Shown: positions 35,130 through 43,914 of the stretch, in pieces
Numbering within the stretch: the stretch's first letter is position 1
Layout of the letters: the number at the start of each line of letters is the position of its first letter
Assembly (NCBI GenBank): GCA_026004195.1
Contig: BPIQ01000002.1
Span: 248,001-312,000, forward strand
Reading direction: 5' to 3'
From: Candidatus Binatia bacterium
GTDB taxonomy: Bacteria > Desulfobacterota > Binatia > HRBIN30 > BPIQ01
Length of the DNA stretch: 64,000 bases
Made by a program: the position numbers and the translations under genes
The notes under the pieces: generated by a model
The model's database searches: none
What the model was told of the DNA's origin: nothing
The model's input: only the letters and a program-made list of their open reading frames with translations

Positions 35130-38000
35130 GTGGGAGCCAGAAGGCGGGGGCGGGAACTCGCCCTACAACTGCTCTACCAGCTCGACGTGACCCCGTCCTC
35201 GGACTTCCCGCTCGAGTCGCTGGTGCGCCACTTCGGCGGAGGGGAGTCGGCGCGAGCCTTCGCACTCGAACTCGTCCGAGGGGTGCTCGAGCACAGGGAA
35301 GAGATCGACCGGCTCGTGGCCGAAACCACGCGTCACTGGAAACTCGACAGGCTCTCGAAAGTCGACCGGAACATCCTGCGGCTCGCCGTCTACGAACTAC
35401 TCCACACCCCCGAGGTTCCCGTCCAGGTGGTGATCGACGAGGCGATCGAAATCGCACGCACGTACGGAGACCGCGAGTCCCCGGCTTTCGTGAACGGCGT
35501 GCTCGACGCGATCGCGCACCGGCGAGCGGCGGCCAGGGTGGAAACGAGTCCGACCGAAGATGAAAAGCGGGCCATGACGGACAGGTACCGACCCGACGAA
35601 ATCGAAGCCAAGTGGCAGAGGCTCTGGGAGGAGAGGGGCACGAACCGGATCGACGTCGCGAGCGCCGAGCGCCCGTACTACGCGCTCATGATGTTCCCCT
35701 ATCCCTCCGCGGAAGGTCTCCACGTAGGGCACGCCTTCGCGTTTCCCGGCGTCGACATCCACGGCAGGTTCAAGAGACTCCAGGGCTACGACGTCTTCGA
35801 GCCCATCGGCTTCGACGCTTTCGGAATCCACTCCGAGAACTACGCCCTGCGCGTCGGCCGCAACCCGAAAGAGCTCATCCCCGCCACGATCGCGAACTTC
35901 CGGAGGCAACTGAAACGGCTCGGCCTCATGATCCCCTGGGAGTACGAGATCGACACGACCTCGCCCCGTTACTACCGCTGGACGCAGTGGATCTTCCTCC
36001 AGCTCTACCGGCACGGCCTGGCGGTACGGAAAAAGGCGCCGGTGAACTGGTGCCCCGAGTGCAAGACCGTCCTCGCCAACGAGCAGGTCGTCGACGGAAG
36101 GTGCGAGCGGCACCCCGAGACGCAGGTCGAGCAGAGGGTCACCGAACAGTGGTTTTTCCGGATCACCGCCTACGCCCAGCGGCTTCTCGACAACCTCCGC
36201 TGGATCGACTGGTCGGAGACCACCAAGCGTGCCCAGGAAAACTGGATCGGGAGGTCGGAGGGTGCCGAGATCGACTTCCCGCTCGCCCACGACCCGACGC
36301 GCTCGATCCGCGTTTTCACGACACGGCCGGACACGCTGTTCGGCGTCACCTACATGGTGCTCGCGCCCGAACATTCCCTGGTCGAGGAAATCACGACCCC
36401 GGACCGAAAGGAGGCGGTCCGGTCCTACCTCGAGCGCGTCCGACGCATGGATCTGGTGACGCGGCGATCGGTACGGGAAAAGACCGGCGTTTTCACCGGA
36501 GCGTACGCGATCCACCCCGCCACGGAGGAGCCCGTCCCGATCTGGGTGGCCGACTACGTTCTCGCCGAGTACGGGACCGGTGCCGTCATGGCCGTGCCGG
36601 CCCACGACCAGCGGGATTTCGAGTTCGCGAGGGAGTTCTCGCTCCCCATCGTCGAAGTCATCCGTCCGGCGGACGCCAAGGACCGTCCCTGCGCGGTACG
36701 CGAGGCTTACGTCTCGGACTCCGACCGCGACGTTCTCGTCCACTCGGGACCGTTCACCGGAAAGCCCGTACCGGAAGGCAAAAAAGCCATCGTCGAGTGG
36801 CTCGAGCGCACCGGGCGGGGAAAGGCCGCCGTCCAGTACCGCCTCCACGACTGGTGCATCTCGCGCCAGCGTTACTGGGGCCCGCCGATCCCGATCGTGT
36901 ACTGCGAGGAGTGCGGCATCGTTCCCGTTCCGGAAAAGGACCTGCCCGTGCTGCTCCCGGACATCGAGGATTTCCGTCCCGACGCGAGCGGTCTCGCGCC
37001 TCTGGCCCGCGTCCCCTCGTTCGTCCACACGAACTGCCCCGCCTGCGGCAAAGCTGCGCGCCGGGAGACGGACGTTTCCGACACGTTCCTCGACTCCGCT
37101 TGGTACTTCCTCCGCTACCCGTCGGCCCACCGCGACGACGTCGCCTTCGACCCCGAACTCACCCGGAAGTGGCTCCCCGTGGACGCCTACATCGGCGGCA
37201 ACGAGCACGCCGTCCTCCACCTCCTCTACGCCCGTTTTCTCACCATGGCGCTCCACGACATCGGTCTCCTCCCCTTCGAGGAACCCTTCAAGAAGTTCCG
37301 CGCCCACGGTCTCATCATCAAGGACGGCGCGAAGATGTCGAAATCCCGCGGGAACGTGGTGAACCCGGACCAGTACATCCAGCAGTACGGCGCGGATGTT
37401 TTTCGCCTCTCCATGATGTTCCTCGGTCCCTACGAGGAAGGGGGCGACTTCCGGGACGAAGGGATCGCCGGTGTCCGCCGTTTCGTGGAGTCGGTCTGGC
37501 GGATCGTCACGGGTCTCGACCCCGAAGCCCGGGCTTCCGCCGAACTCCGCCGGGCGACGCACCGTGCGATCCAGAAAGTCACGGAGGACACCGAAGCCCT
37601 GCGCTACAACACGGCCATCGCGGCCATGATGACGCTCGTCAACGAGATCCGGCGGCACGGCCCCGCGGACCGGTGGGTGGCCGAAACGCTGGTCCTCCTG
37701 CTCGCCCCTTACGCTCCCCACGTGGCCGAAGAACTCTGGGAGCGCCTCGGGCACACGGAAAGCGTCTTCGACGCCCGCTGGCCCGAGTACGACCCCCGGG
37801 AGCTCGTCGAGGAAACCGTGGAGATCGCGGTCCAGGTGAACGGGAAGGTTCGGGGGCGGGTGCAGGTCCGGGCGGAGGCCACGGAGGAGGAAATCCTCGC
37901 GGCTGCCCTGGGACAGCCGTCCGTTCAGGCGCACATCGCCGGCAAGCCGCTGCGCCGGAAGGTGGTCGTCCCCGGAAAACTCGTGAACCTCGTGGTCTGA
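35130..38000 (+). CDS. leuS: NusB-leucyl-tRNA synthetase fusion
   Basis: A single open frame of 956 codons joins two normally separate proteins. Residues 1 to about 135 are NusB, the rRNA antitermination factor (RGRELALQLLYQLDV, SKVDRNILRLAVYELL, SPAFVNGVLDAIA). After a linker of about 15 charged residues, LeuRS starts at RYRPDEIEAKWQRLWEERG. LeuRS is complete: HVGH in SAEGLHVGHAFAFP, editing-domain TTRPDTLFGVTYM and YGTGAVMAVPAHD, and GAKMSKSRGNVVNP. No stop codon separates the halves. An internal ATG (35574) lacks a strong ribosome-binding site but could still start a separate LeuRS. GTG start with GGGGAG upstream. Confidence 0.93.
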   Translation: MGARRRGRELALQLLYQLDVTPSSDFPLESLVRHFGGGESARAFALELVRGVLEHREEIDRLVAETTRHWKLDRLSKVDRNILRLAVYELLHTPEVPVQVVIDEAIEIARTYGDRESPAFVNGVLDAIAHRRAAARVETSPTEDEKRAMTDRYRPDEIEAKWQRLWEERGTNRIDVASAERPYYALMMFPYPSAEGLHVGHAFAFPGVDIHGRFKRLQGYDVFEPIGFDAFGIHSENYALRVGRNPKELIPATIANFRRQLKRLGLMIPWEYEIDTTSPRYYRWTQWIFLQLYRHGLAVRKKAPVNWCPECKTVLANEQVVDGRCERHPETQVEQRVTEQWFFRITAYAQRLLDNLRWIDWSETTKRAQENWIGRSEGAEIDFPLAHDPTRSIRVFTTRPDTLFGVTYMVLAPEHSLVEEITTPDRKEAVRSYLERVRRMDLVTRRSVREKTGVFTGAYAIHPATEEPVPIWVADYVLAEYGTGAVMAVPAHDQRDFEFAREFSLPIVEVIRPADAKDRPCAVREAYVSDSDRDVLVHSGPFTGKPVPEGKKAIVEWLERTGRGKAAVQYRLHDWCISRQRYWGPPIPIVYCEECGIVPVPEKDLPVLLPDIEDFRPDASGLAPLARVPSFVHTNCPACGKAARRETDVSDTFLDSAWYFLRYPSAHRDDVAFDPELTRKWLPVDAYIGGNEHAVLHLLYARFLTMALHDIGLLPFEEPFKKFRAHGLIIKDGAKMSKSRGNVVNPDQYIQQYGADVFRLSMMFLGPYEEGGDFRDEGIAGVRRFVESVWRIVTGLDPEARASAELRRATHRAIQKVTEDTEALRYNTAIAAMMTLVNEIRRHGPADRWVAETLVLLLAPYAPHVAEELWERLGHTESVFDARWPEYDPRELVEETVEIAVQVNGKVRGRVQVRAEATEEEILAAALGQPSVQAHIAGKPLRRKVVVPGKLVNLVV

Positions 38001-38004
38001 GTCG

Positions 38005-38595
38005 GTGCGCCGGAACCGTCGCGGGACCGTGCTCCTCTGCGCGCTCTTCGTCTCGGGGTGCGGCTACCACTTCACGGGCACCGTGTCCCGCTTGCCGGCC
38101 CACGTCCGCAGCATCCACGTGGGGCCCATCGCGAACGAAACCCGCGAAGCGGAGCTCGGGCGCGAGCTCGCCTTCGCGCTCGAACGGGAAATTCTCCGCC
38201 GCGGCACCTTCCGGCTCGCCGAGTCGCCTTCGGAGGGCGATGCCGTGATTTCGGGAAAAATCCACTCCGTCGAGCTCCGACCCGTGGCGTTCGACTCCCG
38301 CGACCAGGCACTCCAGTACGAACTCGCGGTGGAAGCCGACCTGCGGCTCGAGGACCGGGGGACGGGGGAAACCCTCTGGGCGGTGGAGAACCTGCGGCAG
38401 ACGGACGAATACAGCGCCTCCGCCCGGGTCGTCGTGACGAGCTCCTCGCGCTTCCAGAGGGGGCGTCTCGAACCTCGGGACCTCCGGGGGCTCACGGACA
38501 TCCAGCTCGCGGAGTCCGACGAAAGCGAAGCGTTCCGGCGAGCGGTCGAGGGGCTCGCCCGACGCGCCTACGTGCTCATGGTCGAAGGGTTCTGA
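38005..38595 (+). CDS. lptE: LPS-assembly lipoprotein LptE
   Basis: LptE plugs the LptD barrel for LPS export. The 196-residue precursor has a short lipoprotein signal (LLCALFVSGCGYHF, Cys near residue 19) and the family pattern GYHFTGTVSRLPAHVRSIHV, then FALEREILRRGTFRLAESP. It starts two bases after the leuS stop, an order (leuS-lptE) conserved in many diderms. GTG start. Confidence 0.9.
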   Translation: MRRNRRGTVLLCALFVSGCGYHFTGTVSRLPAHVRSIHVGPIANETREAELGRELAFALEREILRRGTFRLAESPSEGDAVISGKIHSVELRPVAFDSRDQALQYELAVEADLRLEDRGTGETLWAVENLRQTDEYSASARVVVTSSSRFQRGRLEPRDLRGLTDIQLAESDESEAFRRAVEGLARRAYVLMVEGF

Positions 38596-38601
38596 CGGAT
38601 G

Positions 38602-38871
38602 TCAGGCGGCCAGGGAAGCCACCTTCCGGCTCAAGCGCGCCACGTAGCGCGAGGCCGTGTTCCGGTGGAGCACTCCCTTGCTCGCGGCCTTCGTGATGAT
38701 GCGGGTCGCCTCCTTGAGCTCGGCCGCCGCTGCTGCGGCGTCGCCGCGTGCGATCGCCTCCCGCACCTTGCGGATCTGGTGACGTACGCGCGTGCGTACC
38801 GCACGGTTCCGGGCCCGGCGAACCAGACTCTGGCGGTGCCTCTTTTCGGCGGAACGATTTTTCCTGGCCAC
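38602..38871 (-). CDS. rpsT: 30S ribosomal protein S20
   Basis: This 89-residue basic helical protein has the S20 pattern: RKNRSAEKRHRQSLVRRAR, RTRVRHQIRKVREAI and AASKGVLHRNTASRYVARL. I chose the GTG at 38869-38871 by comparison with usual S20 starts; another GTG at 38887-38889 would add six residues. It is divergent from murJ, as often seen, and convergent with lptE. Confidence 0.94.
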   Translation of the reverse strand: MARKNRSAEKRHRQSLVRRARNRAVRTRVRHQIRKVREAIARGDAAAAAAELKEATRIITKAASKGVLHRNTASRYVARLSRKVASLAA

Positions 38872-38927
38872 GTCCGGGTCCGCTACCACACGACCCCGGG
38901 TGGGTCAACGTCCCCCGGAACCGCGAG

Positions 38928-40571
38928 ATGAGCGAACCACGGCGAGTCCTGCGAGCGGCCGGCCTGGTCGGTTCCCTCACCCTGCTCAGCCGCGTCGCCG
39001 GGCTCCTGCGCGATGTCGTCGTGGGGTACTTTTTCGGCAGCGGACAGGCCGCCGACGCGTTCTTCGTGGCCTTCCGGCTTCCCAACCTGCTCCGCCGGTT
39101 CGTCGCCGAAGGAGCGGCGAGCGTCGCCGTCGTCCCCGTGTTCACCGAAATCGCGACCACGCGGGGGCCCGAGCGCTTCCGCGAGGCTCTGCGCGCCGTC
39201 ACGGGTTTTTTCTTCGTCACGCTCGCGGCGCTCACCGCTCTCGGCGTTCTCTTCGCCCCCGCCCTCGCCCGGCTTTTCGCGCCCGGCTTCACGGACGAGC
39301 CCGAAAAGTACGCGCTCACCGTGAGCCTCACCCGCTGGGTCTTTCCCTACATCTTTTTCGTGAGCCTCGTAGCCGTCCTGGGAGGCGTCCTCAACTCCCT
39401 GCGACACTTCGCGGCGCCCGCGCTCGCGCCCTTTCTCTTCAACCTGGCCGTCATCGTCTGCACGGTCGCACTGGTCGGGCGCGTCGAACCCCCCGTTTTC
39501 GCGCTCGCTTACGGCGTCCTGCTGGGAGGGGTCGTACAGCTCGCGCTCCAGCTTTTCCCCCTCGCCCGCCGCGAGCTTCTCTGCCCGCCCGCCTGGAACC
39601 CCCGCGACGAAGCCCTCGGGAAGATCCGCCGACTTCTCGCTCCGACACTCTTCGGGAACGCCGTCTACCAGGTGAACGTCCTCTTCGGCACGATCCTGGC
39701 GTCTCTTCTCCCCGCGGGCTCCGTGTCCTACCTCTGGTACGCCGACCGCGTCTTCGAGTTTCCGCTCGGCATCGTCGCGGTGGCTCTCGGGACGGCCGCC
39801 CTCCCCACGTTCTCGAGTCAGGCCGCTCGCCGCGACTACGCGGAGCTCGCGCGAACCTTGCAATTCGCCATCCGGGGCACGACGTTCGTGGCGCTTCCCG
39901 CGGCCGTCGGGATCGCCGTCCTGGCCGAGCCCATCTGCGGCGTGCTCTTTCGCCGCGGGGCTTTCGGTTCGCTCGAGAACCAGGAAACCGCCCGAGCGCT
40001 CGTAGCCTTCGCCGTGGGGCTCTGGTCCGTCGCGATGGTCCGGATCGTGGCTCCGGTGTTCTACGCGCTCCACGACGCCCGGACGCCCGTCGCGGCAGCC
40101 CTCGTGTCGCTCGTCGCCAACGTTCTGCTCAGCGTGGCGCTCATGGGACCCGTCGAGGGCGGCGGTCCCTCCTCTCTCGGGTTCCATCTGGCCCGGCTCG
40201 TCCGGGCCGTCCACGTGGCGGATCTCGACCACGCCGGGCTCGCGCTCGCGACGTCGCTCGCAGCCACGGTCAACCTCGCGTTCCTGCTCGTGCTGCTCCT
40301 CCGGCGGATCCCCGAACTCGAGCTCCTCTCGCTCTGGCCGACGCTCGGCCGGTCCCTGGTTGCCTCCGCCGCGATGATTCCGGCCGTGCGCTCGGTCGCC
40401 GGGGCGTTCGCCTGGGAGGCCGAACCACTCTTACCCCGCGCCCTGGGGCTCGGCCTCTCGGTCGCGGCGGGCGTGCTCGTTTACGCCGGGGTGGCTACCG
40501 CGCTCGGCGCTCGCGAACCCGCACTTCTCCTCCGCGTGCTGCGGGAGCGCCTTTCGCCGAGGCCCGCCTAG
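38928..40571 (+). CDS. murJ: Lipid II flippase MurJ
   Basis: MurJ flips lipid II across the cytoplasmic membrane. The 547-residue protein has about 14 membrane helices and the family signatures TLLSRVAGLLRDVVVGYFFG, ADAFFVAFRLPNLLRRFVAE and SVSYLWYADRVFEFPLGIVA. Charged residues in helices 1, 2 and 8 (Arg, Asp, Glu) match the hydrophilic cavity. The end overlaps the convergent mazG by 4 bases. Confidence 0.95.
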   Translation: MSEPRRVLRAAGLVGSLTLLSRVAGLLRDVVVGYFFGSGQAADAFFVAFRLPNLLRRFVAEGAASVAVVPVFTEIATTRGPERFREALRAVTGFFFVTLAALTALGVLFAPALARLFAPGFTDEPEKYALTVSLTRWVFPYIFFVSLVAVLGGVLNSLRHFAAPALAPFLFNLAVIVCTVALVGRVEPPVFALAYGVLLGGVVQLALQLFPLARRELLCPPAWNPRDEALGKIRRLLAPTLFGNAVYQVNVLFGTILASLLPAGSVSYLWYADRVFEFPLGIVAVALGTAALPTFSSQAARRDYAELARTLQFAIRGTTFVALPAAVGIAVLAEPICGVLFRRGAFGSLENQETARALVAFAVGLWSVAMVRIVAPVFYALHDARTPVAAALVSLVANVLLSVALMGPVEGGGPSSLGFHLARLVRAVHVADLDHAGLALATSLAATVNLAFLLVLLLRRIPELELLSLWPTLGRSLVASAAMIPAVRSVAGAFAWEAEPLLPRALGLGLSVAAGVLVYAGVATALGAREPALLLRVLRERLSPRPA

Positions 40572-41350
40572 GACGGGACGTGTCGCTTCGCTTCTTCCCA
40601 GGCCGCGTCGAGCTCCTCCGGCGAGGCTTCTTCGACTCTCCTGCCGCGCTGCCGCAAAAGCTCCTCCATCCGCGCGAACCTTCGTTCGAACCGATCGAGA
40701 GCCCGGCGCAAAGCCCCCTCCGCGTCGAGGTCGAGGTGGCGGCAGAAGCTCGCGAGCGCGAACAGGAGGTCCCCCACCTCCCTCTCGACACGATCCCGCC
40801 CCCCCTCCGAGCGGGCCCGATCGACCTCCGCCACTTCCTCCCGGACCTTTTCCCACACGGCATCGGCGTCCCGCCAGTCGAAACCCACCCGAGCCGCCTT
40901 CTCGCCGAGGCGGTGAGCCCGGAGCAGCGCCGGCAGAGCTCTCGGTACCCCCGCGAAAACCGAATCCGCCCCCCGCTCCGCCCGCTCCTCGGCCTTGATC
41001 CGGGCCCAGTTCCGGAGGACTTCCTCGGCCCCGGACACCGTAACGTCCCCGAAGACGTGCGGATGGCGGCGACGTAGCTTTTCGCAAATCGCCACGAGAA
41101 CGTCCTCGATGCCGAACCGCCCTTCCTCGCGGGCGAGCTCCGCGTGGAAAACCACCTGCAGGAGAAGGTCCCCGAGCTCCTTTTTGAGCTCCTCGAAATC
41201 TCCGGCCTCGACGGCGTCGACGACCTCGTACGCCTCCTCGATCACGTAGGGCTCGAGGCTCCGGTGCGTCTGCCGCCTGTCCCAGGGACATTCGCGGCGG
41301 AGCCGCGCCATGATTTCGACGAGCTCCAGGAACGCCTCTCCCACGGCCAT
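40568..41350 (-). CDS. mazG: Nucleoside triphosphate pyrophosphohydrolase MazG
   Basis: MazG hydrolyses NTPs and dNTPs to monophosphates and removes damaged nucleotides. The 260 residues contain two MazG domains. The first has the EExxE...ELGDLL metal motif (IEEAYEVVDAVEAGDFEELK, then KELGDLLLQVVFH). The second, near the C terminus, has VREEVAEVDRA and REVGDLLFALASFCRHL. It is divergent from the sigma/exosortase run. Confidence 0.95.
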   Translation of the reverse strand: MAVGEAFLELVEIMARLRRECPWDRRQTHRSLEPYVIEEAYEVVDAVEAGDFEELKKELGDLLLQVVFHAELAREEGRFGIEDVLVAICEKLRRRHPHVFGDVTVSGAEEVLRNWARIKAEERAERGADSVFAGVPRALPALLRAHRLGEKAARVGFDWRDADAVWEKVREEVAEVDRARSEGGRDRVEREVGDLLFALASFCRHLDLDAEGALRRALDRFERRFARMEELLRQRGRRVEEASPEELDAAWEEAKRHVPS

Positions 41351-41417
41351 CCGCGGGGGTCGTTATCGGAAGCCCACCGCCCAGTCAACGAACGCCGGCC
41401 CGGCGGCCGTGCCCCGG

Positions 41418-41443
41418 GGAACTTTCCGGCCCGGGCTTTCGTT
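41418..41443 (+). promoter_or_regulatory. ECF-type promoter (GGAAC-N17-CGTT)
   Basis: GGAAC at 41418-41422 is followed after exactly 17 bases by CGTT at 41440-41443, the classic ECF consensus. It lies 33 bases upstream of an ECF sigma gene, suggesting that the sigma factor drives its own operon. Confidence 0.65.
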
Positions 41444-41476
41444 GTAGGCAAAAAAAGCGCGTGATAAACGCCTGCC

Positions 41477-42052
41477 ATGCCCGTCGACAAGGCGGCCAAG
41501 CAGGCGGAATTCGCGCGCTGGGCGTTGCCTTACATGGATCACCTTTACAGCGTGGGACTCCACCTCACGCGAAACCCCGAGGACGCAGAAGACCTCCTCC
41601 AGGAAACCTACCTGCGGGCCTACCGGTTCTGGCACCAGTTCACCCCCGGCACGAACTGCAAGGCCTGGTTACTCACGATTCTCTACAACACGTTCCGGAA
41701 CCGTTACCGGGATTCCAAGCGACGGGAGGGAAGCGGCACGACCGAGGACTTCGACACCGTCTCGGACCGCAACCCCGCGGTCGAGCCTCACCCGAGCGTC
41801 GAGCACGAGGTGCTCGAAGGTCTTCTCGACGACGAGGTCGAACGGGCACTCGCCGAACTACCCGACGAGTACCGGGAAGTCGTCCTCCTCGTCGACGTCC
41901 AGGAGCTGCGGTACGAGGAAGCCGCACAGGTTCTCGGCTGTCCCGTGGGGACCGTGCGCTCGCGCCTTTTCCGCGCCCGCCGAAGCCTCGAGCGACGCCT
42001 CCGCTCCTACGCCGAAGAACGCGGGCTCGCCCGGAGCCGTGGCGAACGATGA
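41477..42052 (+). CDS. ECF sigma factor, exosortase operon
   Basis: This 191-residue ECF sigma factor has region 2 around RNPEDAEDLLQETYLRAYRF and NCKAWLLTILYNTFRNRYRD, and region 4 around LPDEYREVVLLVDVQELRYE and GTVRSRLFRARRSLERRL. It belongs to the widespread group whose next gene encodes a soluble-start/membrane anti-sigma. An ECF consensus promoter lies upstream at 41418-41443. The stop overlaps the anti-sigma ATG (ATGA). Confidence 0.94.
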   Translation: MPVDKAAKQAEFARWALPYMDHLYSVGLHLTRNPEDAEDLLQETYLRAYRFWHQFTPGTNCKAWLLTILYNTFRNRYRDSKRREGSGTTEDFDTVSDRNPAVEPHPSVEHEVLEGLLDDEVERALAELPDEYREVVLLVDVQELRYEEAAQVLGCPVGTVRSRLFRARRSLERRLRSYAEERGLARSRGER

Positions 42053-42822
42053 ACTGCGAGGAAATCCGAGAACGACTCGAAGCTCTCGTGGACGGCGAGC
42101 TCGCCCCCTCGGAGGCGGGCCCCGTCGAGGAGCACGTGCGGGGCTGCACCGCGTGCGGTAGGTTCGTCGAAAACCGTCGCGTTCTCCGGACGTTCTTGCG
42201 CACGCGGCTCGCCACGCGCCCGACCCCCGAAAGCACGCGGAAAAAGATCCTCGAGGCGATCGAGAAAGAAGCCGAACGCGAAGTGGGCTGGCTCGAAAGG
42301 CTCCGGCGTCTCGGGACCGTGCCGGGTTTCCGGGTCGGGCTCGCCGTCGCAGCAGCCGCTCTCCTCGTCCTTTCCGTCCTTCCCTGGCGAGGCGGCCGGG
42401 AACCTCTGCCGCTCGACGAGGTGGCGTCCCGCTTCCTCGAGCTGCGCTCCGGAGACCCAGCGCTCGAGCTCCGAACCGAAAGCCCGGAGGAGCTCCGCGC
42501 CTACTACACGAGCACGGGAACGTTTCCCTTCCGGGAAACGGTGCCGGATTTCCGCGCCGCGGGATTCCGGCTCCTCGGAGGCGGCCTCTCGCGCGTGGGA
42601 CCGCATCGGGCGACGCTGACTCTCTACGAGGGGCGGGGAGGCCGGGTCCTCTGCCAGAGATTCTCCCCGGACGACGTCGAGCTCCCGCCCGGCGGAAAAC
42701 GCGTCGGAAGACGCGTCGTCTACGAAGCCGACGGAGTACGGCTCGGAGTGCTCGTCGAGAAAGACTTCGTCTGTGTCCTCGCCACCGACCTGCCCGAGGA
42801 AGCCTTCGGGTTCGAGGACTGA
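42049..42822 (+). CDS. Zinc-finger anti-sigma factor, membrane-bound
   Basis: The 257-residue protein opens with a ZAS domain: NCEEIRERLEALVDGEL, then EEHVRGCTACGRF (His-x3-Cys-x2-Cys). A cytoplasmic linker is followed by one membrane helix (about 100-118, FRVGLAVAAAALLVLSVLP) and a 135-residue extracytoplasmic sensor domain. Pairing and overlap with the sigma gene make it the cognate anti-sigma factor. The sensor domain resembles the anti-sigma C-terminal part seen with this ECF group; its signal is unknown. Confidence 0.88.
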   Translation: MNCEEIRERLEALVDGELAPSEAGPVEEHVRGCTACGRFVENRRVLRTFLRTRLATRPTPESTRKKILEAIEKEAEREVGWLERLRRLGTVPGFRVGLAVAAAALLVLSVLPWRGGREPLPLDEVASRFLELRSGDPALELRTESPEELRAYYTSTGTFPFRETVPDFRAAGFRLLGGGLSRVGPHRATLTLYEGRGGRVLCQRFSPDDVELPPGGKRVGRRVVYEADGVRLGVLVEKDFVCVLATDLPEEAFGFED

Positions 42823-42875
42823 GTCCGGGCCCGTTCGGTTGCACCGGGGCGAGCCTTGCGCCATAAGACGCGCCG

Positions 42876-43421
42876 GTGGCGCGACGAGAGCGTGCGGGAC
42901 GTTCCGAGCCGTCTTTCCGAAACGCCTTTTTGCTTTTCGTCCTCCGGTTCCTCGGAATTCTCTTCGTCCTGAGCGCCCTTTCCACCCTGCTGTCGATCCA
43001 GAACCGCCTGGGTCCCCTCGAGCGGGGTCTCGCGCTCGCGGCCGAGCAGGGGGCGCGGCTTTTCGGCGCCCACGTCGTGAGGCACGGAAATTCGCTCGCC
43101 GTGGGCGGCAGGCTTCTCGAAATCAACCACGAATGCACGGCCTTTTTCGTGCTCCTCATCTACGCCTCGTTTCTTTTCGCCTACCCGGCGACCCTCGCCG
43201 AACGGCTTCTCGGCCTCGTCCAGGGAGCGGTCGTCCTTCTCGTGGTGAACGCCGTGCGACTCGCCGGCCTCGCTATCGTCGTGGCTTCGTGGCCCGAGTT
43301 CTTCGACTATTTCCACGAGTATTTCTGGCAGGTGCTCTTTCTCGGGCTCGTCACCGTCCTGGCCCAGACGTGGCTCAACCGTCTCGCGGTGCCCCGTGAG
43401 CTCTCCGTCCTTCCTCGCTAG
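42876..43421 (+). CDS. Exosortase/archaeosortase family protein (exosortase-H type)
   Basis: This membrane transpeptidase of 181 residues would process proteins with a C-terminal PEP-CTERM-like tail. The three catalytic residues are visible: Cys in NHECTAFFVLLIYAS, Arg in VVNAVRLAGLAIVV and His in FDYFHEYFWQVLFL. About five membrane helices are predicted. Its small size and the downstream partner fit the exosortase-H group (IPTLxxWG-type tails). The GTG start lacks a strong ribosome-binding site. No matching CTERM substrate is encoded in this window. Confidence 0.88.
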   Translation: MARRERAGRSEPSFRNAFLLFVLRFLGILFVLSALSTLLSIQNRLGPLERGLALAAEQGARLFGAHVVRHGNSLAVGGRLLEINHECTAFFVLLIYASFLFAYPATLAERLLGLVQGAVVLLVVNAVRLAGLAIVVASWPEFFDYFHEYFWQVLFLGLVTVLAQTWLNRLAVPRELSVLPR

Positions 43422-43914
43422 GTTCGTCCTCTGGTCGGCGGCCCTTTTCCTCTGCTGGCACCTCCGCGTCGCCGACCTCTACGTCTCGGCCCTGGCACAG
43501 GCAGGCCGGGAAAGCACCCGGCTCCTGGCGGGGGAGGCCGTCCGGCTCGAGGGTACGGGGCGGAAAACGCAGGCCGTCTTTCCCTACCAGGGCAGGACCG
43601 TAGCCGTTTCCCTCTCGACGCTCGCCGACGGCATCCTGCCGTTCCTTGCGCTCGTGGCGGCCTCGTCGTGGTTGCCGGTGAGCAAGCGCCTTGCGAGGGC
43701 GTGCGTGGGGACACTCGTCCTCTGGTTGTTTCACCTCTCGGCCTTTTTCGCTTACCCCTTCTTCCTCGCGCGATCCGGGCCGATCGTGGATTCTTTCGGG
43801 GCTTTCTGGGTCGTTCTCGGGCTCGTGGGCCTCCCCTTTCTTCTCTGGCTCGTCCTGGCAAGAGGAAGCTCCGAGGCGGCGAAACTCCCGCCGGAGAGGA
43901 GGTCTTCCCGATGA
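43396..43914 (+). CDS. Exosortase-H associated membrane protein
   Basis: This 172-residue protein has an N-terminal helix ([20 protein letters not shown]), a soluble loop of about 60 residues ([20 protein letters not shown] and following), and about three further helices. Position directly after, and overlapping, the exosortase gene by 26 bases is typical of the exosortase-H partner. Function unknown; it may present substrate to the sortase. It overlaps the topoisomerase gene by 4 bases. Confidence 0.75.
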   Translation: MSSPSFLARFVLWSAALFLCWHLRVADLYVSALAQAGRESTRLLAGEAVRLEGTGRKTQAVFPYQGRTVAVSLSTLADGILPFLALVAASSWLPVSKRLARACVGTLVLWLFHLSAFFAYPFFLARSGPIVDSFGAFWVVLGLVGLPFLLWLVLARGSSEAAKLPPERRSSR

